A stretch of DNA of 64,000 nt, from NCBI RefSeq assembly GCF_012935695.1, contig NZ_CP052859.1, positions 5,993,001 through 6,057,000 of the forward strand, given 5' to 3'. The translations under genes were made by a program, and so were the position numbers. This document shows, one piece after another, positions 28,731 through 37,800 of the stretch. Under the pieces are notes generated by a model that was given only the letters and a program-made list of their open reading frames with translations, did not search any database and had not been told where the DNA came from. The stretch is from Pseudomonas sp. ADAK18. GTDB taxonomy: Bacteria > Pseudomonadota > Gammaproteobacteria > Pseudomonadales > Pseudomonadaceae. Numbering within the stretch: the first letter of the stretch is position 1; every line of letters begins with the position of its first letter.

Positions 28731-29113
28731 ACCGCGTGTACCGCGTGACTTTTAATCAAAAATTTAGAAGCAGCAGTTTGCTATGCTCTTTCAGCGCTAT
28801 TCATGTCGTTGCAGGTTGAGCACGACCCTGTTGCGATAACCGCGTGCACTGCGTGACTTTTGAACAGAAAAAAGGCAGCGATTCGCTATGCCCTTTCAGT
28901 GCAATTCGTGCCGTTGCAGGTTGGGCATGACCCTGCTGCGATACCGCGTATACCGCGTGACATTTGAACCAAAAAATAAAAAGCAGCGATTCGCTAAGCC
29001 CTATCAGTGCCACTCATGTCATTGCAGGTTGAACATGACCCTGGTGTGATACTGCGTGCACCGCGTGACTTTTGAATGAAAATAAAAAAGCTCAGCAACT
29101 CGCTGAGCCTTTT
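28731..29113 (+). repeat. Four tandem ~107-bp repeats, each with CGCGTGAC motif and hairpin
   Basis: Units start at 28731, 28839, 28943 and 29051 (periods 108, 104, 108). Each begins with two stacked half-motifs (ACCGCGTGYACCGCGTGAC), then TTTTGAA, an A-rich stretch, a hairpin such as GGCAGCG ATT CGCTATGCC, CCTTTCAG, and a conserved tail TGTCGTTGCAGGTTGAGCAT. The last unit lacks the tail and has the cleanest hairpin. The copies have diverged, so they are not a recent amplification. Confidence 0.88.
29084..29113 (-). terminator. Rho-independent terminator for the 29148-29495 gene
   Basis: GCTCAGC AACTC GCTGAGC is a perfect 7-bp stem with A-run on the left and T-run on the right, so it works on both strands; on the minus strand it ends in T6. 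It is part of the last tandem repeat unit. Confidence 0.85.
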
Positions 29114-29147
29114 CAGTCGTGCCTATTCGGTCACGCACAGGTTCGAT

Positions 29148-29495
29148 TTATCGCTTGCACCGCAATGTGCCGGCGCTTTCCATTTTGTTCGCTTCTGCCT
29201 GCTGGTTTTTCGTCAAGTACTTATCCAGATCAGCCTCTGTAGCGCGCTGACCATTCATGCTCGCATTCAGCAAGGCGGTGGTTTTTGAGTGTTTTAACGT
29301 CGATGCCATATCCTGGGCGCTGTATGGCTGAAGCGACCTGCCCTGGTCATTGCTGACATAGCTGGTGCCTCCCTGCTTTTCACATTTTTGTGCGAAATAC
29401 TGCATGGCAGATAATGAGAGCAAGCTGTTGGCTTGAGCTTGAAAACTGATGGCTAGAAGCGATGTGACGGCAGCGGTGATGAGTGTTTTTTTCAT
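29148..29495 (-). CDS. Small secreted protein of unknown function
   Basis: A 115-aa protein with a clear Sec signal peptide (MKKTLITAAVTSLLAISFQA, cleavage after AQA near residue 22). The mature 93 aa contain two Cys (KCEKQGG and LRCKR near the C-terminus) that may form a disulfide. It lies 76 bp downstream of the P4-type integrase gene on the same strand and has its own terminator. I do not recognise the family. Confidence 0.75.
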   Translation of the reverse strand: MKKTLITAAVTSLLAISFQAQANSLLSLSAMQYFAQKCEKQGGTSYVSNDQGRSLQPYSAQDMASTLKHSKTTALLNASMNGQRATEADLDKYLTKNQQAEANKMESAGTLRCKR

Positions 29496-29571
29496 GAGTG
29501 TGTTCCAGATGAATTTGAGTGTCGCGGCGGTGAGATCATGGCAACCGTGCCCGACAGGGCGTGTCGGGCAT

Positions 29572-30732
29572 TCAGCATGTTCTGGCAGCCGTTACCAGAT
29601 CGCTTACCCGATTGGAGGCCACTCGAAGGTTGTCAGAGGCGAGGTGCGCGTAACGTTGGGTGGTTTTGTTACTGGCGTGGCCCAATAGGTGCTGAACCTC
29701 ATACAGGCTTGCCCCGTTGTTGATAGCCAGAGACGCGAAGGTGTGGCGTAAGTCGTGGATTCGTAGATGAGCGAGCCCTGCGACTTTTAGAGCACGCTGA
29801 AAGCATTTGCGGGCGTTGTTGAGTGGCTTGCCAGGTCTGGCACCGGGGAAGAGGTAATGACCGCTACCTAATCCCGGCAATTCGTTGATGACGGCCAACG
29901 CCGGTTCGCTGAGCATCACAAAGCGTTGCCGCCCGCTCTTGGTGATGGGCAGGTTCCACAGCAGCCGCTCCTGATCAATGTCCTCCCATCGGGCCTGTAA
30001 CGCTTCTTCGCGCCGTACACCGGTGAGTAGCATCAGCTTGATGGCTTTTGCGGCGATCTGGTTTTGCTCGGTGCTGAGTACCGCCCACAAACGTTTCGCC
30101 TCATCAATGCTGAGGAAGCGTTGAGATTGATTGTTCTCCGTGTGCATGCGAATACCGGTCGCCGGGTTGGCGTCGAGGTAACCCCATAAGATGGCCAGGT
30201 TGAAGCTCCGCTTCAGAAGCGCGAGATGTCGATTGGCGGTTGCAGGGGCTCTTCTGCTGATTAGCTCGTCGTGGTAGCGCTGGATCTCCTGGCGTGTGAT
30301 CGAGGCTAAAGGCCTGGAGCCGAATAGCTTGAAGAGGTGAGTTTTGAACTTCGAGTCATCGCTGTTCGCACTGCGCTTACTGGCATAAGCATGCGGTAGG
30401 TAGTGGTCATCGATGAAGCGGCGAAAGGTCATCCCTGATTCGACAAGCGTTTCTTGTGGATCAACACCACTTGAAAGCTGAGCCCGGTGTTTGAGTGCCA
30501 GCAACCGGGCATCGCCAATTTCCAGCTCTCCATAATTCCCCAGCTTCATGCTTCGCTGTCGCCCGGCATGTCGGTAGCGCAGATAGAAGAACTTGCGACC
30601 TTGTTTGTTGACCAGCAGTTTCAGGCCTGAGACCTCGGTGTCTGAATACTCACTTTCCCTTGCTTTTGCCTCTGTTGGTTGCGGTGGTAGTGCGTCGATC
30701 AAACGCTTGGAAAAGCGGATGAGCTTGCTCAT
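29572..30732 (-). CDS. P4-type tyrosine integrase
   Basis: A 386-aa integrase. An N-terminal arm-binding DUF4102-like domain (about 1-90, GLKLLVNKQGRKFFYLRYRH) is followed by a core-binding SAM domain (about 100-180) and the catalytic domain: Arg in MLLTGVRREEALQARW, box II HDLRHTFASLAINNG, and LLGHASNKTTQRYAHLASD with the nucleophilic Tyr. P4-type integrases usually insert at tRNA 3' ends, so this is the better candidate for tRNA-Phe integration, although it lies 28 kb from attR and 19 kb from attL. AAAGG precedes the ATG. Confidence 0.93.
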   Translation of the reverse strand: MSKLIRFSKRLIDALPPQPTEAKARESEYSDTEVSGLKLLVNKQGRKFFYLRYRHAGRQRSMKLGNYGELEIGDARLLALKHRAQLSSGVDPQETLVESGMTFRRFIDDHYLPHAYASKRSANSDDSKFKTHLFKLFGSRPLASITRQEIQRYHDELISRRAPATANRHLALLKRSFNLAILWGYLDANPATGIRMHTENNQSQRFLSIDEAKRLWAVLSTEQNQIAAKAIKLMLLTGVRREEALQARWEDIDQERLLWNLPITKSGRQRFVMLSEPALAVINELPGLGSGHYLFPGARPGKPLNNARKCFQRALKVAGLAHLRIHDLRHTFASLAINNGASLYEVQHLLGHASNKTTQRYAHLASDNLRVASNRVSDLVTAARTC

Positions 30733-30867
30733 AGGGCACCTTTTCTCGACACGAGTTTGGACTATCCCTGAGTCAGCTCAGAAAGCTGAGCCAGGGCAGC
30801 CATCAAGGGTCGGTATGGTTGGGTTGATGGGGTGGTTAACGTGGCGTTGCTAATTGCGCCCGTCGCT

Positions 30868-30892
30868 CCGGTGCATTTCCGGTGCTTTCGGG
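30868..30892. repeat. Short direct repeats upstream of the P4-type integrase
   Basis: Two 11-bp steps (CCGGTGCATTT, CCGGTGCTTTC) lie 140 bp upstream of the integrase start on the minus strand. Their spacing resembles the arm-type direct repeats seen near both island ends, so they may be integrase- or excisionase-binding sites. This is an inference. Confidence 0.45.
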
Positions 30893-30903
30893 ACTACTAC
30901 CGG

Positions 30904-31272
30904 TCACTGCGGGCTCCATTGCGCAAGCCGCGTGCTCATCTCTGATGGAAGGCTGAGTCCTTTCGGAATCAGTACCTCCACCGAGAACAGATCAGACAAG
31001 AGGATGACGGCTGCATAGAAGTGACCGTGGTCTTCGACGATTTCGAATGAAGCTTCTGGATCACAGGGACTTTTCAACAGGCTTCTAATACCTAGGAACA
31101 GTCCCTTGTCGTAGGGATCATCACCTTCACCCCAGACGGCAAACCAACCGAGTTCATCGGGTTGCCACTGCGTGCCGTACGTTTGTAGATCCCGGAATTG
31201 GATTTCCACCCATTGGCGCATTTCATTGTCGAGGATCTGGGCGGTAGCTTCACGTTGGCGAATCAGCAGCAT
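30904..31272 (-). CDS. Hypothetical protein, second gene of small island operon
   Basis: A 122-aa acidic soluble protein (MLLIRQREATAQILDNEMRQ; WFAVWGEGDDPYDKGLFLGI). A strong ribosome site AGGAGGTGG precedes its ATG inside the upstream gene, and the two frames overlap by 23 bp, so they are one operon. No known domain is recognised. Proximity to the integrase suggests mobile-element housekeeping, but this is not supported by motifs. Confidence 0.7.
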   Translation of the reverse strand: MLLIRQREATAQILDNEMRQWVEIQFRDLQTYGTQWQPDELGWFAVWGEGDDPYDKGLFLGIRSLLKSPCDPEASFEIVEDHGHFYAAVILLSDLFSVEVLIPKGLSLPSEMSTRLAQWSPQ

Positions 31273-31801
31273 GCTCCACCTCCTGGGTTTGCCCTTGCTC
31301 CTTGTTGGGCTCAGACGATGGTTTGTTCTCCGCTACCGATAGGATCGGCTTACCATCAAGCCGAACACGTATGAGCTTACCTTTGATTGCCTGCACGGTT
31401 TTTTTCCAACTGGCAGCGTCGCCGATCACACGCAATTTGGATTCGAGCTTTCCATCTCTTCCCAGTAGCTTTTCAGCCAGCAGGGCGGCGGCGAGGAATG
31501 GCGCATTATTGCTGGAGCGTCCTACAAACACGGGTAGGAGGACTTTGCTGGGGAATGCCTCTGCTCGTTGACCCAAGTTTTCCAGTATGTCGAGGATGGC
31601 ATCGGTATTGATCCACTCGCGGCTGAAATAACCTTGGCTGCCACTGTCGACTAAGGAAATGAACACCTGTTTTTTGTCGGTTGAAAGCGCTAGCTGATAG
31701 ATAATCTTTCCTTCTGCGCCGGAGCTGAGTTTTGATGCTTGGGCTTCTTTTACCGCGATGAGATCCATGAAGCTGGGTTCGACGGCTTTGGTTCTGCTCA
31801 T
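31250..31801 (-). CDS. Hypothetical protein, first gene of small island operon
   Basis: A 183-aa soluble protein. It opens MSRTKAVEPSFMDLIAVKEA and ends in a low-complexity hydrophilic tail (about 155-183: ENKPSSEPNKEQGQTQEVEH). The middle (KKQVFISLVDSGSQGYFSRE; LLPVFVGRSSNNAPFLAAAL) is globular. No domain recognised. It overlaps the next gene. The ribosome site is weak (GGAAATAAT before ATG). Confidence 0.7.
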   Translation of the reverse strand: MSRTKAVEPSFMDLIAVKEAQASKLSSGAEGKIIYQLALSTDKKQVFISLVDSGSQGYFSREWINTDAILDILENLGQRAEAFPSKVLLPVFVGRSSNNAPFLAAALLAEKLLGRDGKLESKLRVIGDAASWKKTVQAIKGKLIRVRLDGKPILSVAENKPSSEPNKEQGQTQEVEHAADSPT

Positions 31802-31967
31802 ATTATTTCCGAAGTGTGCTGACGTGACGGGCGAAGTGTCCGCTCAGACAGGAAATGTCGTAATCACGTTGATTAATGTCATTTGAATGCCCTCTAATCG
31901 TTTAGATAAGGGGGTATTAACGAAGCTAACGCTATGAAGTGTGCACAACGTGGGCTTTAGTGTTAAC

Positions 31968-31981
31968 GGCGTTTAAACGCC
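31968..31981. other. 14-bp perfect palindrome
   Basis: GGCGTTTAAACGCC is a perfect palindrome between the 41-aa ORF and the 183-aa gene, so it could be an operator for a dimeric regulator. Its last base overlaps the small-ORF stop codon. Confidence 0.5.
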
Positions 31982-32106
31982 TACTTTTCGCGGCAAAACG
32001 TACAGAACAGATCGTAGACGCTGACGGCCGCTTGTATACGTGGGTCGGGAAGCTTCCGGCCCATATCAACGGCGCTGGAAATCCAAGGGTTTTTACATGA
32101 ACACAT
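31981..32106 (-). CDS. Possible 41-aa Cys-containing small protein
   Basis: Reading minus from the ATG at 32106 gives 41 codons (MCSCKNPWISSAVDMGRKLP ... LFCTFCREK). A strong Shine-Dalgarno AGGAG lies six bases upstream of the ATG. Paired Cys (CSC near the start, CTFC near the end) suggest a metal-binding mini-domain. It points in the same direction as the 31801-30904 operon, 180 bp upstream of it. No family recognised. Confidence 0.5.
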   Translation of the reverse strand: MCSCKNPWISSAVDMGRKLPDPRIQAAVSVYDLFCTFCREK

Positions 32107-32322
32107 AGATATCTCCTGACTACTCACCCGACAAAGTGTTGGGATCATAGAAATATATATTCGCGATATTCGAACAATTACGGTTTCGGAGGTTATGGTT
32201 TTACTCAGGACTTTCAGGAGGAACTGGGCCGCGAGTGGTTTTGCGTTGAATTTTGGGGTCTTTCTATTTTTTATTTGCTGATGAATACTATTTGTAGAAA
32301 ACAGTACAAAAGAGGTGGCGTA

Positions 32323-32679
32323 ATGTCCGATATGCAGTTTTATGAATTGGTGAGTGCCGATTTTCGCAGTAAGATTGATCTATTGACTAATAAAGATCGT
32401 TTCTTTGAGTTGTTTGCCAGGAATCGTCCGAATGCTTACGATGTTCGGCTATTCAAAGATTTTTATTGTTTTAAGCTACGGGAGTGTTCTAGGGCGTAAA
32501 AAATCAGCCAAGCACGGAGTTTCGGGAAAGTGTTGGTGAAAGAGATCCCGGAATGGATTTTGGCAATGCGCAGCTATCAGTCAAACGGGCACCCTATTAG
32601 CAATCAACTATTCAAGAAGGTATTAGGGAAAGGGCGGCAGGCCTACTGCAAGGCTGAATTGCAGAAGGTGAGGTGCTGA
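32323..32679 (+). pseudogene. Hypothetical gene interrupted by an in-frame TAA
   Basis: From the ATG at 32323 (preceded by GAGGTGG) the frame runs MSDMQFYELVSADFRSKIDL to a TAA at 32497-32499. The same frame then continues with protein-like sequence (KVLVKEIPEWILAMRSYQSN; QLFKKVLGKGRQAYCKAELQ) to a TGA at 32677-32679. The total would be 118 residues. Either a premature stop has inactivated a gene, or a 58-aa protein is followed by an untranslated remnant. No family recognised. Confidence 0.55.
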
Positions 32680-33096
32680 GGGAACTATCGTTTGATTTAA
32701 TCTGGGGTGCCATGTCGCTTAGGCATGGCCTCTCCTTGTACGCCGATCCCCCGTCACGTGGCAAGCGCCCGTTCAGATAGACTGAGTGGAAATATGAGGG
32801 TTTCCTACCCGGCGGTCTGCGTTAGTGGTTGATACTCCGGCTGTTGACGTTGATCGAAAATTGGCACCGTGAGATGAAGGCAAACCGCGATGCCATCGCT
32901 CGTCAGGTAGATGATCGATACCGTCTGTCGGAATAAAAACATCAAATACAGATACTTGTAGGGTTTTTTACATTTAATTATTATTAATCAATAGGTTGGT
33001 GAGCCTGTAGGAAATTTCTGATAATGCAGTCGGGATATTGGCTCACCCATGCTTCGATGTTAGTTTGCCCCCCCTTTGTAATTCGACGGATCGAAC
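32680..33096. other. Upstream region of the CDI operon
   Basis: 417 bp with no gene that I can support. It should contain the cdiBA promoter; an AT-rich stretch lies around 32965-32995 (TTACATTTAATTATTATTAA). The frame at 33024 overlaps the cdiB start and is not credible. Confidence 0.5.
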
Positions 33097-34809
33097 ATGT
33101 CTTCTGTTACGCCACGGACTCGGCTGCTGCTGGGCGTTTGCCTGCTGACTTGCTTCGCGCTGAACAGCGCGGCGGCTGCCCCCACGCCTGGCGATCAGGA
33201 CCTGATCCGCGACCGCCAAAACCGCTTGCTGGAAGAACAGCAACGGCGCCTTGAAGAACTCAAGGACTTGCCCGGCAAAGAGGCAAAACCCGTCGCTCCC
33301 GCCGCCCCGGTAGACACCCGCTGCTTCCCCATCAAAGACATCGAGCTCAAAGGCGCCGACAGCCTGCCTGCCGCTGACCGCGAGCGCTTGCTCAAGCCTT
33401 ATATCGGCCAGTGCCTGGGTGTGTCCCAGCTCAATGAACTGCTCAAGGCCATCACCGATTACTACATCGACAAAGGCCTGGTCACCAGCCGCGCTTACTT
33501 GCCGCAGCAGGACTTGTCCAAGGGGCATCTGCAAGTGTTGGTGGTGGAAGGCAAACTCGAAGGTTTGAAAGGCGCCGACAACAGCAAGCTCTCGGACCGC
33601 GAACTGGCCATGGCCTTTCCCGGCAAAAACGGCGACTTGCTGAACCTGCGAGAAATCGAGCAAGCCATCGACCAACTCAACCGCTTGCCGTCCAACCAGG
33701 CGCAAATGGAGCTGGCGCCGGGCGATGCCGTTGGCGGCAGTTCGGTGCTGGTGAAAAACAACCCACAGAAGCCTTGGCGTGCCAGCTTGTCGCGCAATAA
33801 CGACGGCCAGAAAAGTACCGGCGAGCAGCAGTGGGGCACCGGGTTTGAATGGGACAGCCCATTGGGTCTGGCCGATCAGCTGATTCTGCGCGGTGGCCAC
33901 GACGCCATCAGCGACCACCAGAAAACCTCGAAAAACGCGATGCTCTACTACAACGTGCCCTGGGGCTGGTGGAACTTCAGCTACAGCTACAACCAGAGCG
34001 ATTACCGCTCGGTTGCTCAAGGCAATGGCTTTGATTTCAAGCAAACCGGCGACAGCGAAAACCACCAGCTGCGCGCCGAGCGGGTGATCCATCGCGATGC
34101 TTTGAGCAAGACTTCGGTCAACGTCGGCCTGTCCCACCTGCGCACCAACAACTACATCGAAGACAGCCGCCTCAAAGAAAGCAGCAATCGCCTGAGCGAA
34201 CTGCAACTGGGTATCAACCACGGTCGGCGGGTCGGCAGCGCCTTCGTCAACTTTGATGTCGGCATGCAAAACGGTACCGGCGCCTTCGACGCCCAGGGCA
34301 ATCACAACCCGCGCCCTGGCGTGCCCGATGCGCGCTATCGCAAATACACCGCCACCGTCAGCTACCTGCAACCGTTCAAGGTGTGGGGCGAGTCCTTCAG
34401 TTTTACCAGCCTGGCCACCGGGCAGCGCAGTGAAGATGTGCTGTTCAGCCCCCAGCGCATGAGCCTGGGCGGCTCCTCGTCGATCCGCGGCTACAAGGAC
34501 CAGCAACTGAGCGGCGACAGCGGCGGCTACTGGCGCAACGACCTGCGCTGGAGTCGCCCGGTGACCCTGGATTGGTTGCGTCCGGTGTTCGGCGAATACG
34601 GCGCCAGTGTCGGTTACGACCAGGGTGTGATTCGCAACGGTCGCTACAACGGCGAAGTGCACGGCCGGGTCTCGAGCAACTCACTGGAGCTGTTCGCCCG
34701 TGGCAAATACCTCAGCACCAGCGTGACCTTTGCCCACTCGCTGGAACGCCCGGCCGCGCTGCTTGAACGCGAAGCGCCGATCTACTTCCGCATGGATTTT
34801 TTCCTGTAA
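33097..34809 (+). CDS. cdiB: CdiB/FhaC-type two-partner secretion outer-membrane transporter
   Basis: A 570-aa Omp85-superfamily transporter that exports CdiA across the outer membrane. A signal peptide covers about 1-27. A Gln/Arg/Leu-rich N-terminal helix follows (RDRQNRLLEEQQRRLEELKD), then POTRA domains (about 73-230; CFPIKDIELKGADSL, ITDYYIDKGLVTSRAYLPQQ) and a 16-strand barrel with the conserved loop L6 motif RGYKDQQLSGDSG (family VRGY/F). The C-terminal residue is aromatic-Leu (FRMDFFL). The cdiA gene starts 30 bp downstream. Confidence 0.95.
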   Translation: MSSVTPRTRLLLGVCLLTCFALNSAAAAPTPGDQDLIRDRQNRLLEEQQRRLEELKDLPGKEAKPVAPAAPVDTRCFPIKDIELKGADSLPAADRERLLKPYIGQCLGVSQLNELLKAITDYYIDKGLVTSRAYLPQQDLSKGHLQVLVVEGKLEGLKGADNSKLSDRELAMAFPGKNGDLLNLREIEQAIDQLNRLPSNQAQMELAPGDAVGGSSVLVKNNPQKPWRASLSRNNDGQKSTGEQQWGTGFEWDSPLGLADQLILRGGHDAISDHQKTSKNAMLYYNVPWGWWNFSYSYNQSDYRSVAQGNGFDFKQTGDSENHQLRAERVIHRDALSKTSVNVGLSHLRTNNYIEDSRLKESSNRLSELQLGINHGRRVGSAFVNFDVGMQNGTGAFDAQGNHNPRPGVPDARYRKYTATVSYLQPFKVWGESFSFTSLATGQRSEDVLFSPQRMSLGGSSSIRGYKDQQLSGDSGGYWRNDLRWSRPVTLDWLRPVFGEYGASVGYDQGVIRNGRYNGEVHGRVSSNSLELFARGKYLSTSVTFAHSLERPAALLEREAPIYFRMDFFL

Positions 34810-34839
34810 TTCAACGCTTAGTTGCATCGAGAATTTGAA

Positions 34840-37800
34840 ATGGATGTTCGCCAATTTGCCTTCCTGGCTCGCCAGCCTTCCTCAGCCCTGAAAAGCCGTG
34901 ACTCGTTCTTCGGCCTGCCCAAGCGTGGCCTGGCGCTGATTTTGGCGAACGCGCTGTTCTGGCAGCCGTTGCTGGCCAATGCCGACGGCATCGTGGTCAG
35001 CGCACCGGGCACCAGCCTGGGCGCGGCGGGCAATGGCGTGCCGATCGTGAACATCGCGGCGCCCAATGGCAGTGGCTTGTCCCACAACCAGTTCAAGGAC
35101 TACAACGTCGGCGCCAACGGGGTGATCCTCAACAACGCCACCGACCGTACCCCATCGACCCAGCTGGGCGGGATTATCCTCGGCAACCCGAACCTGCAAG
35201 GCCGCGCCGCCAACATTATCCTCAACGAAGTCAACGGCGGCAGCCCCAGCCAACTGCGTGGCTACACCGAAGTGGCGGGCCAGTCGGCCAAGGTCATCGT
35301 CGCCAACCCCTACGGCATCAGTTGCAACGGTTGCGGCTTCATCAACACCCCCAACGTCACCCTGACCACCGGCAAACCCATCCTCGATAACGGCCGCCTG
35401 GACCGTTACCAGGTCGATGGCGGCGCCGTGACCATCGACGGCCAGGGCCTGAATGCCAGCAACGTCGACCGCTTCGAAATCATCACCCGCTCGGCGAAGA
35501 TCAACGCGCAGATCAATGCGCGCAACTTGACCGTGATTGCCGGTCGTAACGATGTGAATGCCCAGACCCTGAATGCCACCGCGCGTGCCGATGACGGCAG
35601 TACCAAGCCGGAGCTGGCGATTGACTCGTCGGCGTTGGGCGGGATGTACGCCGGTGCGATCAAGCTGGTGGGCACCGAAGCCGGTGTGGGCGTGAAGCTG
35701 GACGGGACGTTGGCGGCCAGTGGCGGGGATATTCAGCTTGATGCCAATGGGCATCTGAGCATGGCGCAGGCGGCGGCCAGCGGCGCGGTCAACGTCAAGG
35801 CCGCGAGCCTCGACGCCCAGGGACCGGTCTACGCCGGCACGGCGTTGGATGTGCAGACCCAAGGCGACCTGAACAGCCGTAAAACCCTCGCGGCCCGCGA
35901 CAGCATCACCTTGACCAGCGGCGGCCAACTGACCAACAACGGCATTATCGAGGCCGGGGTCAACGCGGATAACACCCGCAACGCCACAGGTGATCTGAGC
36001 CTCAGCGCACAAACCATCAACAACAACGGCAACAGTCTGGTCGCCAGCCGCAACCTGACCGTCAACGCAGCACAAGCCCTGAACAACCAGGGCGGAACCT
36101 TGAGTGCCAAACAGGTCGCCAATATTAGCGCGGGCACCCTGGACAACCAGAACAAAGGCCGCGTGCTGAGCACGGGCGGCCTGACCTTGAATGCCAGCCA
36201 ATTGCTCAACGCCCAGGGCGGGCTGGTGAACAGCAGTGGTCCATTGAGCGCGACGGTCGGGCAATTGAATAACCGCAGCGGCGAGGTGTCGAGCCTTGAC
36301 ACGGCCACGCTGAACATCGCTTCGCTGGACAACGTTGCCGGGCTGGTCACTGCGGGCAACGCCCTGAGCCTCACCGCCAGCGGCGCGGTCAATAACCTGA
36401 GCGGCAAACTCACCAGCCAAGGCACTCTGAACCTCAAGGCCGGTGCCGTGGATAACAGCGCCGCTGGCCGTATCGCCAGCAACCAGGCACTGACCGCCAA
36501 CGTTGCCAGCCTGAACAATAACGCCGGTCAACTCACCAGCGTCACGTCGCTGACCCTGGACGTGAACAAGGGTCAGTTGAACAACCAGAGCGGCTTGATC
36601 CGTGGTCCGGCCCTGGCCCTGAACAACCTCGCCGACGTCGGCAACCAGAGCGGTGAAATCTCCAGCGCCCAGGGTTTCACCTTCACGGCGAAGAGCCTGG
36701 ATAACACGGGCGGCAAACTGCTCAGCGATCAGGCCTTGAACGTGCGCCTGGACCAGGCGCTGACCAACGTCAACGGCGTGGTCTCGGCCAACGGTCTTGA
36801 TGTCCGTGCGGTCAGTGTGAACAACAGCACGGGTACGCTTACCAGTGACGCCGGCCTGTTGCTGAACCTGGACGGGGCCCTGGCCAACAACCAGGGCGAA
36901 GTTTCCAGCACGAACGCCACGCAAGTGCAGGTTGCCAGCCTGGATAACAGCGGCGGTAAGGTCACGGGCGATACCTCGTTGAGCGTTGATGTGCGTGGCG
37001 CGCTGAACAACCGCCAAGGCGTACTCGGCACCGGCCAAACGGCCTCGATCACCGCCGCGAGCCTGGACAACAGCAACACTGGCAAAGTGCTCAGTGACGG
37101 CAGCCTCACCGCGCGTATCACGGGCCTGCTGGACAACCAGAGCAACGGTCTGCTCACCGCCAAAGGCGCGATGGATGTGCAGGCGGGCAGCCTCGATAAC
37201 CGGGGCGGCAGCCTGAGCGGCAGAGACTTGCTGACCCTGAACACGGCCAGCCTGGACAACCGTGGCGGCAAGGTCAGTGCCGACAAGAACCTGCAGCTCA
37301 ACGTCACCCAGTTGAATAACCAGGACAAAGGCCTGCTCAGCGGGCAATCGGCGATCCAATACCTGGGCACGACCCTGAGTAATCAGGGCGGCTTGCTCAG
37401 TGGCGTGGGACCGGTGCGCCTCGACGCGACGACCGTGGAAAACGCCGGCGGGCGTATCTCCAGCAAGTCTGATCTGACGGCCAACGTCACCCATTTCAAT
37501 CAGCAAAAAGGTGAGTTGGTCGCCGAGGGCAATTTGAGCCTGACCGGCAGCACACTGAATAACAGCAACGGCGGTCTGATCGGCGCGACAAAAGCGTTGA
37601 CCCTCACTGTCGATGACATCAACAACCAGGCCGGGGAAATCTCCAGCGCGGTAGACGTGAACCTGGCGGGTACCCGCCTGAATAACAGCGGTAACGGCAA
37701 GCTGCTGGCGGGCACCGACCTGGGACTCAAGGTGGCGCAGGTCATCAACCAGAGCGAAGGGCTGTTGTTCGGCAAAGGCCAGGTGACACTGCAAGGCCAG

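Larger units (their letters stand above)
28569..29147. other. Repeat-rich intergenic region
   Basis: 579 bp without a gene. It is mostly filled by the tandem repeat array 28731-29113; the first 160 bp should hold the promoter of the minus-strand WYL gene. Confidence 0.7.
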
